Of a DNA stretch of 64,000 nt, positions 23,486-32,867 are shown piece after piece. A program made the translations under genes and the position numbers. The notes beneath the pieces are model-generated. The model saw only the letters and a list, made by a program, of their open reading frames with translations, was not told the origin of the DNA and searched no databases. This stretch comes from Algibacter lectus (lineage in GTDB: Bacteria; Bacteroidota; Bacteroidia; Flavobacteriales; Flavobacteriaceae). The stretch spans positions 372,001-436,000 of the forward strand of contig NZ_FOLN01000002.1 in assembly GCF_900112395.1 (NCBI RefSeq), written 5' to 3'. Every line of letters starts with the position of its first letter. Within the stretch, counting starts at the first letter, position 1.

Positions 23486-26236
23486 GCTTTTCAAAAACCG
23501 AGCCATACTTTTACAAAAATACATTTAAAAGCGTTGCAGACAAACAACTTTAATATACTTTTTGCACTAAGTTTTACCATGTTTATTAACATGCTAAGCT
23601 TTGGGCAGGACATCAAAAAAAAGACGGATTCTATTAAACCTTCTGTTGAAAATCGGGTGACAATAAAAACCGATAGTGTACTAGCACCAATAATTGATGA
23701 AAAAGTTCAGGATTCCACTAAAACCGATTCTATCAAACCTAAAAAAGGTCTTTTAGAAAATAAAGTGGTTTACAGTGCGGTAGATTACACCACCTTCAAT
23801 CAAATAAAACACAAACTGTATTTATATAATCAAGCCAAAATTGATTATGGTGACATGAACATTTCTGCAGGAAGTATTATTGTAGATTATACAACAAACA
23901 CCGTTCGTGCTCGAGGTATTATTGATACTACTGGTGAATACACTCAAAAACCTGTATTTACACAAGGAAGTAGCGTGGTAGAGCCCGACTCTATTGTTTT
24001 TAATTCAAAATCTAAAAAAGCACTTATATATAATTCTAAAACCGAGCAAGGTGAAGGGACTGTAATTGCTAGTATCACAAAAAAGGAAAACGATTCGGTT
24101 TACTTCTTAAAGAACGCAAAATATACAACAGCTGAAAACCTTGAAGATCCAGATTATTATATTAAGCTAAGAAAAGCAAAAATTGTTCCCGGTAAAAAAA
24201 TTGTAACAGGCTTAGCTAACTTGTTTATTTACGATGTACCAACACCAATAGGATTACCTTTTGCCTTTTTCCCTCAGACCGAAACACATACATCAGGTGT
24301 TATTTTACCTAGTTTCGGTGAGCAAAACGATCGAGGTTTCTTTTTACAAAACGGTGGATACTATTTTGCAATTAACGACCATGTAGATTTAACTGTTTTG
24401 GGAGATTATTACACTAATGGAAGTTACGGACTAAGAGTTGAAAATACTTATGCAAAGCGCTATAAATACAGAGGTAATGTAGCTTTTAGATATGAAAGTT
24501 TAATAACGAGTGAACTTGGTTTTTCCGATTATGCTAAAAACACCTTATACAACTTAAGATGGTCTCATAGCCAAGACGCTAAAGCTAATCCTAATTCACG
24601 TTTTTCTGCCTCGGTAAACCTTGGTAGTAGCAATTATTATAGCGGCTCTTTAAACCAAGTGAATATTGCAAACCGATTTAATAATACATTATCATCTTCG
24701 GTTTCTTACTCTAAAACTTTTCAAGGGGAACCACAGGTTAATGTTAGCTTAACAGCGACACACTCTCAAAATACGCAAACAGAAACCATTAATATGACGT
24801 TGCCTACACTGCAAGGTAGTATTGGTAGAATGTACCCTTTTGCTCCAAAAACGGGTTCTAAAAAAGGGATTATTCAAAATATAAATTTACAGTATAATCT
24901 GCGTGGGGAAAATAGAATTGAAACTACAGATTCTTTATTCTTTAAAAAGGAAATGTTCGACGATGCTCAAGCAGGATTTCAACATAGTATCCCGTTAACC
25001 ACAAACTTTAAGTTATTCAAATATTTTAGTATGAGTACCAGTGCAAACTTCAATGAAGTTTGGACATTTAAAACTATTGATAAAAGTTTTGATACTACAA
25101 CTAGAGAAACCGTTACTGAAACAGTAAATGGCTTCGATTCTTTTAGAACTTATAATTTCTCTACTAGTTTAGGTACAACTATTTACGGTATGTTCGATTT
25201 TGAAAAAGAAGGTAAAGATCCTAAAATACAGAAAATTAGGCACGTTATGCGCCCTGCTATTAGTTATAATATCAATCCTGCTTTCGATAAATATTATGAT
25301 ACTTACGAGGTTGTAAGTGCAGATGGCGAAACCAAAGAAGATGTATCCTTTACTAGATTTGAAGAAAGTATTTTTGGCACACCAGGTCAAACATTTTCTA
25401 GCTCTATGGGTATTTCATTATCCAATAATATAGAAGCTAAAGTACGCGATAAAGATAGCACGGCTACCGAGCCTAAAAAGGTGGTTTTACTTAATAACTT
25501 AAACTTTTCTACATCTTATAATTTTGCTGGAGATTCTTTACAATGGAGCCCAATAAGAATGAGTGGTGGTACACAACTTTTCGATAATCAATTAAGTTTG
25601 AATTTTGGAGCAACTTTAGATCCTTACGCTCTGGATAACAACAATAATAGAATTGATACTTTTAATGTTGATAACGGCGGAAGCTTATTTAGATTAACTA
25701 GTGCAAACATGACTGCTAGTTGGTCGTTATCTAGTGATAAAAAAGGCAAAAAAGATTCTAAAGACGACGATAGAAATCGTGATGAAAACTTGCAAGGTGG
25801 TGGTCGAGACGATGACATGTTTGGTGTATCTCAAGATTTCTCTAAACCTATCGCTAAAAAAGACGATGAAGATAAAGACACTAAAAGCGCCCTTTATCGC
25901 TATAAAATCCCTTGGAGTTTACGTTTAGCGTATGCAGTAAATTATTCTAACTCTACAAGGCAAAACGAAATATCATCGCACTCATTAATGTTCTCTGGAG
26001 ACATTCAATTATCAGATAAATGGTCTATTGGAGCATCATCTGGTTACGATGTTAAAAACAATGGCTTCACCTCTACTCAACTACGTTTTGAACGTGATTT
26101 AGAAAGCTGGAGAATGAACTTAAGCTGGGTTCCTTTCGGAACGTATACCTCATGGAACTTTTTCATCGGTATAAAATCTAGCCTTTTACAAGATCTTAAA
26201 TACGAAAAACGTAAATCTGCCGATGTACAACTTTAA
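23483..26236 (+). CDS. lptD: LPS-assembly outer-membrane protein LptD (Bacteroidetes type)
   Basis: A protein of up to 917 aa. After a signal sequence (NILFALSFTMFINMLSFGQ) comes an OstA/LptA-like periplasmic domain (about residues 95-250: YTTFNQIKHKLYLYNQAKID, then IVDYTTNTVRARG). A large beta-barrel follows, with many alternating strands ending ...RMNLSWVPFGTYTSWNFFIG. LptD inserts lipopolysaccharide into the outer leaflet together with LptE. An acidic and basic low-complexity loop (KKGKKDSKDDDRNRDEN) interrupts the barrel near residue 755. No ATG gives a full signal peptide. TTG at 23483 is the outermost start and TTG at 23534 gives a better-sized signal peptide; the start remains unresolved. 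Confidence 0.85.
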   Translation: MAFQKPSHTFTKIHLKALQTNNFNILFALSFTMFINMLSFGQDIKKKTDSIKPSVENRVTIKTDSVLAPIIDEKVQDSTKTDSIKPKKGLLENKVVYSAVDYTTFNQIKHKLYLYNQAKIDYGDMNISAGSIIVDYTTNTVRARGIIDTTGEYTQKPVFTQGSSVVEPDSIVFNSKSKKALIYNSKTEQGEGTVIASITKKENDSVYFLKNAKYTTAENLEDPDYYIKLRKAKIVPGKKIVTGLANLFIYDVPTPIGLPFAFFPQTETHTSGVILPSFGEQNDRGFFLQNGGYYFAINDHVDLTVLGDYYTNGSYGLRVENTYAKRYKYRGNVAFRYESLITSELGFSDYAKNTLYNLRWSHSQDAKANPNSRFSASVNLGSSNYYSGSLNQVNIANRFNNTLSSSVSYSKTFQGEPQVNVSLTATHSQNTQTETINMTLPTLQGSIGRMYPFAPKTGSKKGIIQNINLQYNLRGENRIETTDSLFFKKEMFDDAQAGFQHSIPLTTNFKLFKYFSMSTSANFNEVWTFKTIDKSFDTTTRETVTETVNGFDSFRTYNFSTSLGTTIYGMFDFEKEGKDPKIQKIRHVMRPAISYNINPAFDKYYDTYEVVSADGETKEDVSFTRFEESIFGTPGQTFSSSMGISLSNNIEAKVRDKDSTATEPKKVVLLNNLNFSTSYNFAGDSLQWSPIRMSGGTQLFDNQLSLNFGATLDPYALDNNNNRIDTFNVDNGGSLFRLTSANMTASWSLSSDKKGKKDSKDDDRNRDENLQGGGRDDDMFGVSQDFSKPIAKKDDEDKDTKSALYRYKIPWSLRLAYAVNYSNSTRQNEISSHSLMFSGDIQLSDKWSIGASSGYDVKNNGFTSTQLRFERDLESWRMNLSWVPFGTYTSWNFFIGIKSSLLQDLKYEKRKSADVQL

Positions 26237-26332
26237 AGTTAAGATGTTATATTTTTGTTTACACAGAAGTATATAATTCTTATTTTTATTGCTGAACTTA
26301 AACGATTTTCAACCTGATAAATAATTTTACTG

Positions 26333-26713
26333 ATGAAAAAAATAATCACTACTACTGAAGCTCCAGCGCCTATAGGCCCATATAACCAAGCTGTATTAAC
26401 AGGAAACACATTATATACTTCTGGGCAAATAGCTATTAACCCAGAAACTGGTGAGCTTGTTTTAGAAAATATTAAAGCTGAAACTACACAGGTAATGAAT
26501 AACCTAAAAGCAGTTTTAAAAGCTGCTGATATGACTTTTGAAAATGTTATTAAATCGACGATTTTTATTAGTAATATGGACGATTTTGTAAACATCAACG
26601 AGGTTTACGGAAGTTATTTTGACGACGCCACAGCACCTGCACGCGAAACCGTACAAGTCGCTAGACTGCCTAAAAATGTAAATGTAGAAATTAGTGTTAT
26701 CGCAATAAAATAG
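26333..26713 (+). CDS. ridA: RidA-family enamine/imine deaminase
   Basis: A 126-aa cytoplasmic protein covering the whole RidA fold, with APAPIGPYNQAV at the start, LYTSGQIAINPETG, and the C-terminal APARETVQVARLPKNVNVEI containing the Arg that binds the carboxylate of 2-aminoacrylate. RidA hydrolyses reactive enamines/imines released by PLP enzymes such as threonine dehydratase. It stands alone, 97 bases after lptD, and converges with the hybrid kinase gene 16 bases away. Confidence 0.93.
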   Translation: MKKIITTTEAPAPIGPYNQAVLTGNTLYTSGQIAINPETGELVLENIKAETTQVMNNLKAVLKAADMTFENVIKSTIFISNMDDFVNINEVYGSYFDDATAPARETVQVARLPKNVNVEISVIAIK

Positions 26714-26729
26714 ATAACACCCTTAGATT

Positions 26730-28127
26730 CTAAAGCGCATACTTATCCAACAACTCTTTTAGTTTTGGTAACTCAAGAGGTTTTGCTAAAAATTCATTAG
26801 CACCGGCTTGTTTTGCGCTTTCAATATCTTCTTCAAAAGCACTTGCTGATACGGCTATAATTGGTGTTTTATGTTGTTGATACTTTTTGGTTTTTATAAT
26901 CTCACGGGTGGCTTCATAACCATCCATATCTGGCATATAGATATCCATAAAAATCATATCGAAATCTAATATTTTATAAAGTTCTACAGCTTCTAAACCG
27001 TTTTTCGCAAACGTACAATCGGCACCTTGCTTCTCAAGTAAAAACTTAATTACTTTTTGATTCATTCTATTATCTTCCGCAACCAACACATTAAATTTAG
27101 CATGAAGTCCAGGTGTTGCTTCTTCAACCATTTTAATATTAAGTGTCTTTTTTAATTGAAGACTAAAATAAAAAGTTGAACCTTCGTTCTCTTTACTTTC
27201 AAGCTTTAAGGTTCCCCCCATTAGCTTAACTAACTTTCTCGAAATAGAAAGTCCTAAACCAGCACCGCGATAATCTTTAATAATAGAAGCCGGAATATTA
27301 GTATCATCATCAAAAAAGCGCTTAACCTCGTCAGATCGCATCCCTACTCCAGTATCCTTTACATAAAATGTTACAATCTGTTCATGATCTATTCCCACAG
27401 TTTGATCGATAATAATAGAAATCTTCCCTGCATTAGTAAATTTAATAGCGTTATTAATCAAGTTAATTAAAACCTGTTGTATTCTAGACGAATCGCCATA
27501 TACTAAAGATTTATCTTTTTCTTCAAACAAAAATTTAAAATCAAACTCCAATCCTTTTTCCCAGGCTTGGTATTCAAATACTTTAAATAGGTTACCTAAA
27601 TCTTGTTTTAAGTCTATAGCGATAAAATTCAGTTTAACATCAGCACTATCAACTTCTGCATTATCCGTAACCATTTTCACCAACTGCAATAAATGCATGG
27701 ATGAAAATTCTGCAATTTCTACCTGAGCCACCTGATCACTATCCAAATTGGTTTGTTTTAGCATATTTAGCATACCTAAAACCGTGTTAAGAGGCGTTCG
27801 CACCTCATAACTCATGTTCGCTAAATAGATTGATTTATGCTCGGCTAAATTTTCAGATTTTTCTAAATCTGTTTTTAATTCCTTTATTCTAGATGTTAAG
27901 TTTTCTTTTATTACTTCATTCTTTAACAAACTCTTTAAGAAGAATTGCAGAGCAAAAACCTGAATAACAGCTACTATAAAAAGAAATAAGGCCGCTAATT
28001 CCGCATAAATTTTATCATCAACAAAAAGATAACCAATGATTAAAATAGCCGCAATAGAAGTGAATATTGAAAAAGATAATTTCTTTTTAACGGTAATATA
28101 CTTTACAGACTCCGGGATAAAATTCAT
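26730..28127 (-). CDS. Hybrid sensor kinase with Tyr in place of the phosphoacceptor His
   Basis: A 465-aa inner-membrane protein. Two membrane helices (about 18-36 and 42-66) with almost no periplasmic loop are followed by a short coiled coil (70-100), a HisKA-like helix pair (100-165), a HATPase domain (205-325) and a C-terminal receiver (345-462). The ATP site looks complete: N226 in LINNAIKF, KDTGVGM and GAGLGLSISRK. The receiver has its acceptor Asp395 (FMDIYMP) and acidic pair (VAEDN). In the H-box, NMSYEVRTPLN replaces the usual SHE(I/V)RTPLN: Tyr107 is encoded by TAT where CAT would give His. Classical autophosphorylation should be impossible. It may be a phosphatase, a heteromeric partner or an ATP-driven switch. 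Confidence 0.9.
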   Translation of the reverse strand: MNFIPESVKYITVKKKLSFSIFTSIAAILIIGYLFVDDKIYAELAALFLFIVAVIQVFALQFFLKSLLKNEVIKENLTSRIKELKTDLEKSENLAEHKSIYLANMSYEVRTPLNTVLGMLNMLKQTNLDSDQVAQVEIAEFSSMHLLQLVKMVTDNAEVDSADVKLNFIAIDLKQDLGNLFKVFEYQAWEKGLEFDFKFLFEEKDKSLVYGDSSRIQQVLINLINNAIKFTNAGKISIIIDQTVGIDHEQIVTFYVKDTGVGMRSDEVKRFFDDDTNIPASIIKDYRGAGLGLSISRKLVKLMGGTLKLESKENEGSTFYFSLQLKKTLNIKMVEEATPGLHAKFNVLVAEDNRMNQKVIKFLLEKQGADCTFAKNGLEAVELYKILDFDMIFMDIYMPDMDGYEATREIIKTKKYQQHKTPIIAVSASAFEEDIESAKQAGANEFLAKPLELPKLKELLDKYAL

Positions 28128-28266
28128 TTATAATTGGCAGGTTAACAAATCAAAAAAGATAATGATTAAAACACTAATATAATTAATTAGTCATTCATTG
28201 TTCTATTCTTTTTGTTTAAATTTAAATTTTCTTTTAATAATTTTCAATAAAACACAATCGATAGTA

Positions 28267-29307
28267 ATGCGCATAGAAAACGAAATAAAATTAGGCTTTA
28301 AAGATGTTATGTTCCGCCCAAAAAGATCTACTTTAAAAAGCAGATCTGAAGTAAGTTTAGAGCGTGAATTTAAATTTTTACACAGCACTACAGTTTGGAA
28401 CGGCATCCCGATTATGGCTGCTAATATGGATACGGTGGGCACTTTTGAAATGGCCAAATCTCTTGCTAAAAAAGGACTTTTTTCTGCCATACATAAACAT
28501 TACACCGTTCCTGAATGGAAAGCTTTTTTATCTTCAATTTCAGAAAATCATTTAAATCATATTGCAGTTAGTACAGGTATTGGTAAAAACGATTCAGAAA
28601 AACTTGCTGCTGTATTTGCATTAAAACCAGAACTAAAATTCATCTGTATTGATGTAGCAAATGGCTATTCGGAATATTTCGCAGATTTTGTAAAAAGCAC
28701 CCGAAAACAATATCCAGATAAAGTAATTATTGCTGGCAACGTAGTTACTGGCGAAATGGTAGAAGAACTAATTCTATCTGGTGCCGATATTGTAAAGGTT
28801 GGTATTGGTCCAGGATCTGTTTGTACTACTCGTGTAAAAACCGGCGTTGGTTACCCACAACTTTCGGCAATAATAGAATGTGCAGACGCTGCTCATGGAT
28901 TAGGCGGACACATTATTAGTGATGGTGGTTGCACAACTCCTGGTGATATTGCCAAGGCTTTTGGCGCAGGAGCCGATTTTGTTATGCTCGGTGGTATGCT
29001 TGCAGGACACGACGAAAGTGGCGGTGATATTATTGAAAAAAACGGCAAACAGTTCCGAAAATTTTACGGAATGAGTTCCTCAACAGCTATGGATAAACAT
29101 GTTGGAGGTGTGGCAGAGTATCGTGCTAGTGAAGGCAAAACGGTTGAAGTGCCCTATAAAGGTCCTGTTGACGTTACTTTGCAAGATATTTTAGGAGGTT
29201 TACGAAGTACCTGTACTTATGTTGGGGCATCTCGATTAAAAGAACTTACCAAACGTACCACATTTATTAGAGTTAACGAGCAGGAAAATAGATTTTACAA
29301 TCATTAA
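28267..29307 (+). CDS. guaC: GMP reductase
   Basis: A 346-aa cytoplasmic enzyme that converts GMP to IMP with NADPH. The start [20 protein letters not shown] and the loop [11 protein letters not shown] with catalytic Cys186 match E. coli GuaC, which has almost the same length and the same Cys number. The frame is open to 28198, but the extra 23 residues are hydrophobic and atypical, so the ATG at 28267 is chosen. It is divergent from the hybrid kinase gene. Together with guaA at the left edge, both directions of GMP/IMP balance are encoded in this window. Confidence 0.94.
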   Translation: MRIENEIKLGFKDVMFRPKRSTLKSRSEVSLEREFKFLHSTTVWNGIPIMAANMDTVGTFEMAKSLAKKGLFSAIHKHYTVPEWKAFLSSISENHLNHIAVSTGIGKNDSEKLAAVFALKPELKFICIDVANGYSEYFADFVKSTRKQYPDKVIIAGNVVTGEMVEELILSGADIVKVGIGPGSVCTTRVKTGVGYPQLSAIIECADAAHGLGGHIISDGGCTTPGDIAKAFGAGADFVMLGGMLAGHDESGGDIIEKNGKQFRKFYGMSSSTAMDKHVGGVAEYRASEGKTVEVPYKGPVDVTLQDILGGLRSTCTYVGASRLKELTKRTTFIRVNEQENRFYNH

Positions 29308-29320
29308 TATTTAGTGATTT

Positions 29321-29381
29321 AAAAAATGATTTATCAAAAAAGGGATAAACAATCCTAAAACTCATCAAATCATCATTTTTT
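29321..29381 (+). terminator. Possible terminator after guaC
   Basis: AAAAAATGAT (29321-29330) is complementary to ATCATTTTTT (29372-29381). The enclosed sequence contains a smaller TTATC...GATAA hairpin, and a T-run ends the structure. The stem is AT-only and the loop long, so the call is weak. The remaining 140 bases before the next gene show no clear signal. Confidence 0.35.
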
Positions 29382-29522
29382 ATCTGCATAATTTTCAATG
29401 TTTTAATACTTATAGTAAAGCGTCTAGTTTTATTCAAAACCACTATTTTACAATGAAAATTAATGTATTTTTATAAGAATCTTTTTTACTAATAAATTCA
29501 TTCATAATAAACCAAGAAATTT

Positions 29523-32500
29523 ATGGCGTTAAAAATTGTAATCTCACACAAAACAAAGTACAAGTATGATAGACCTATAAATCTATCTCCACATATTTTT
29601 AGATTACGTCCTGCCCCACATAGCAGAACGCCAATTGAGGCTTATTCAATAAAAATTAAACCCGAAAATCAATTTTTTAACTGGCAACAAGATGCCTTTG
29701 GTAATTATTTAGCGCGATTAATTTTTCCTGATAAAACGACCGAACTTTCTGTTGAAGTTGAAATTATTGCCGATTTAAAAACCATAAATCCTTTTGACTT
29801 TTTTGTTGAAGAAGCTGCGGAAGAATACCCGTTTACTTATAGTGACACCATTAAAAAGGAACTTCTACCCTATTTAGAAATTACCGATAATGGTCCGCTT
29901 ATTCATGAATTTATTAAAACTTTAGATTATACGCCAAGAAAAACAATCTATTTTTTAATTGATATTAATCAGAAAATATACGAGTTCTTAAGTTATAATA
30001 TTAGACTCGACCCTGGAGTACAAACTTGTGAAGAAACATTGCTTCAAAAAAACGGATCATGTCGTGATTATGCTTGGCTCTTTGTACAAGTATTGAGACA
30101 TTTAGGCTTTGGAGCACGTTTTGTTTCAGGTTATTTAGTACAATTAAAATCTGATGAAAAATCGCTTGATGGCCCTTCTGGTCCTGAGGAAGATTTTACA
30201 GATTTACATGCTTGGGCAGAGGTTTATTTACCTGGTGCTGGTTGGATTGGTTTCGATGCTACATCGGGATTATTAGCCGGAGAAGGTCATATTCCATTAG
30301 CTTGTACCCCTTCATTTGAAAGTGCTGCACCGGTTTCTGGAATGACAGATATTTGTGAAACTGAATTTGAATTTGAAAATTCTGTAAAACGCATTTTCGA
30401 ATCGCCTCGTGTAACAAAACCCTACACAGACAAACAATGGAACGACATTTATAAACTTGGTTTTAAAGTTGAAAAAGAACTAGAAAAAGGAGATGTACGT
30501 TTAACCATGGGTGGCGAACCGACTTTTGTTTCTATTGATGATATGGAATCGCCTGAATGGAACACAGATGCCGACGGACCACATAAAAGACAACTAGCAG
30601 ACGACTTAACGAAGCGCCTATTTAATAAATTTGCTAAAGGCGGATTTTTACATCGCGCACAAGGTAAATGGTATCCTGGAGAACCTTTACCACGTTGGGG
30701 AACGGAGCTTTGCTGGCGTAAAGATGGTAGAGTAATTTGGCATAACGAAAAATTACTTTCAACCTTTGCTGATAATAAAATTGTACCCGAAAATGCCGAT
30801 AAAATATTCTTAGAAACCTTAACCAAATATTTAGGTGTTACTGATAAAACAATAATGCCTGCCTTTGAAGATGCTTTTTATTTCCTTTGGGAAGAAGGTA
30901 ATTTACCAACAGATATTGACCCAAGAGAAGATAAAGATGGCTCGTTAATTCAAAAGAAATTAGGAGAAATATTAGAGCAAGGCACAAATAAAGTTGTTGG
31001 GTATTTAATGCCTTTAAACAATAGTTTTGGTCAATGGCACACGTGTACATGGCAATTTAGACGTAATCATTTATTTTTAACGCCTGGTAATTCACCAGTT
31101 GGTTTACGTTTACCTTTATCATCATTAGTGCATAAATCGGAATATGAAGAATTTCCAAAATTCGAACCCGATCAATTTACCAAACGTGGCAGATTCCCTA
31201 GCTATAAAAAAGTAGCAACCAATAGATATGCAGCTTTTGTTAACGGCGAATTAGAAAGTCCGAAAACTAATTATTTTATTAGAACCGCACTTTGTGCCGA
31301 GGTTAGAGATCAAAAACTATATTTATTTTTACCGCCATTAGATTGCGCTGAATTTTACCTCGACTTACTTTCTTCTATAGAAGCTACAGCAAAAGCATTG
31401 AACATACCGGTAATTTTAGAAGGTTATCCAGCACCAAAGGATAACAGATTGGAGTCCTTAAAAATCACTCCCGATCCTGGTGTTATTGAAATTAATGTGC
31501 ATCCAGCCAAAAACTGGGACGAGTTAACTAAAAACACTTTTACGCTTTACGAGGAAGCAAAACAATCGCGTTTAGGTACCGAAAAGTTTATGCTCGATGG
31601 AAAGCACACGGGGACAGGTGGCGGAAACCACGTAACTTTAGGAGGCATATCTCCTGCGGATAGTCCATTACTCCGTAAACCTAGTTTATTACGAAGTTTA
31701 TTAACCTTTTGGCAACATCATCCGGGGCTTTCTTATTTATTCTCAGGATCTTTTATTGGTGCAACCAGCCAAGCACCAAGAATAGATGAAGCGCGTATGG
31801 AAAACCTATACGAACTTGAAATTGCCTTTAGTCAAATACCTAAAGACGGCGAGGTTCCATTTTGGTTAACCGATAGATTGTTTAGACATTTATTAACCGA
31901 TTTAACCGGTAATACACATCGTGCAGAATTTTGTATTGATAAACTATATTCACCAGATTCATCATCGGGGCGTTTAGGTATTTTAGAGCTTCGTGCTTTC
32001 GATATGCCACCACATCCACAAATGAGTTTAATGCAAAATTTACTGGTACGTACTTTGGTGGCTTGGTTCTGGAAAAAACCTTACGAGCATGATTTAGTAC
32101 GTTGGGGGACAGAATTACACGATAAGTTTTTAATAGAACATTTTGTGCGAGAAGATATAAAAGACATTGTAAACTCTCTAAACAAAGCTGGATACCGCTT
32201 TAAAGAAGAATGGTTTAATCCTTTTTTCGAATTTAGATTTCCTTTACATGGTATGGTAACTATAAACAACATTCATATCGAACTTCGTGCAGCCATTGAG
32301 CCTTGGAATGTTTTAGGTGAAGAAATGACTGGCGGCGGAACGGCACGTTATGTAGATTCATCTTTGGAACGAATTCAAATTAAAGTTACTAATTTTACAG
32401 AAGAAAGATATGTTGTAACTTGCAACGGTGTTAAAGTAAACCTTAAAGCAACCTCTGTAAAAGGAGAATTTGTGGCAGGTATACGTTATAAGGCATGGGA

Positions 32501-32855
32501 TCCGTATTCTGCATTACACCCAACTATTGGTGTAGATTCTCCTCTTGTTTTCGATATTGTTGACACATGGAACAAACGTTCTATTGGTGGTTGCACCTAT
32601 TTTGTATCACATCCTGGCGGACGTTCTTACGACGTACATCCGGTAAATAGTTACGAAGCAGAATCTAGACGAATTAACCGTTTTTGGGAATCTGGGCATA
32701 CGCAAGGAGAAATCGATCCGATAAAAGAAACTATAACAGATGATAATACATCAAGCATTACCGTTAAAAAGAAAGGAAGTTCTAAAAAATTCAATTATAA
32801 AGAATTACCTGTTAATTTTGAGTTTCCTAACACAACAGATTTAAGAAAAAAGTAA
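29523..32855 (+). CDS. Transglutaminase-like protease fused to a DUF2126 domain
   Basis: A 1110-aa cytoplasmic protein with no signal peptide. Residues 1-90 form the N-terminal beta region of bacterial transglutaminase-like peptidases (KTKYKYDRPINLSPHIFRLRP). Residues 150-260 are the transglutaminase core with triad Cys180 (NGSCRDYAW), His229 (LHAWAEVY) and Asp245 (GFDATSG). From about residue 290 to 1090 it is the large DUF2126 domain (RLTMGGEPTFVSIDD, DGKHTGTGGGNHVTLGG, RIDEARMENLYELEIAF). The TGGGNH and carboxylate-rich motifs suggest a ligase-like active site, and the domain has been grouped with predicted amidoligases, but I know of no confirmed reaction. It is the first gene of a three-gene operon; the next gene starts 12 bases downstream. 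Confidence 0.85.
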   Translation: MALKIVISHKTKYKYDRPINLSPHIFRLRPAPHSRTPIEAYSIKIKPENQFFNWQQDAFGNYLARLIFPDKTTELSVEVEIIADLKTINPFDFFVEEAAEEYPFTYSDTIKKELLPYLEITDNGPLIHEFIKTLDYTPRKTIYFLIDINQKIYEFLSYNIRLDPGVQTCEETLLQKNGSCRDYAWLFVQVLRHLGFGARFVSGYLVQLKSDEKSLDGPSGPEEDFTDLHAWAEVYLPGAGWIGFDATSGLLAGEGHIPLACTPSFESAAPVSGMTDICETEFEFENSVKRIFESPRVTKPYTDKQWNDIYKLGFKVEKELEKGDVRLTMGGEPTFVSIDDMESPEWNTDADGPHKRQLADDLTKRLFNKFAKGGFLHRAQGKWYPGEPLPRWGTELCWRKDGRVIWHNEKLLSTFADNKIVPENADKIFLETLTKYLGVTDKTIMPAFEDAFYFLWEEGNLPTDIDPREDKDGSLIQKKLGEILEQGTNKVVGYLMPLNNSFGQWHTCTWQFRRNHLFLTPGNSPVGLRLPLSSLVHKSEYEEFPKFEPDQFTKRGRFPSYKKVATNRYAAFVNGELESPKTNYFIRTALCAEVRDQKLYLFLPPLDCAEFYLDLLSSIEATAKALNIPVILEGYPAPKDNRLESLKITPDPGVIEINVHPAKNWDELTKNTFTLYEEAKQSRLGTEKFMLDGKHTGTGGGNHVTLGGISPADSPLLRKPSLLRSLLTFWQHHPGLSYLFSGSFIGATSQAPRIDEARMENLYELEIAFSQIPKDGEVPFWLTDRLFRHLLTDLTGNTHRAEFCIDKLYSPDSSSGRLGILELRAFDMPPHPQMSLMQNLLVRTLVAWFWKKPYEHDLVRWGTELHDKFLIEHFVREDIKDIVNSLNKAGYRFKEEWFNPFFEFRFPLHGMVTINNIHIELRAAIEPWNVLGEEMTGGGTARYVDSSLERIQIKVTNFTEERYVVTCNGVKVNLKATSVKGEFVAGIRYKAWDPYSALHPTIGVDSPLVFDIVDTWNKRSIGGCTYFVSHPGGRSYDVHPVNSYEAESRRINRFWESGHTQGEIDPIKETITDDNTSSITVKKKGSSKKFNYKELPVNFEFPNTTDLRKK

Positions 32856-32867
32856 TTAATAAATTAA

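Noticed and set aside
28198-28266. Upstream extension of GMP reductase by 23 codons
   Set aside because: The extra residues are hydrophobic and not part of the family, while the ATG at 28267 aligns exactly with the E. coli start.
30449-30826. 125-codon open frame antisense to the DUF2126 gene
   Set aside because: It falls inside the conserved part of the domain and no family was recognised.
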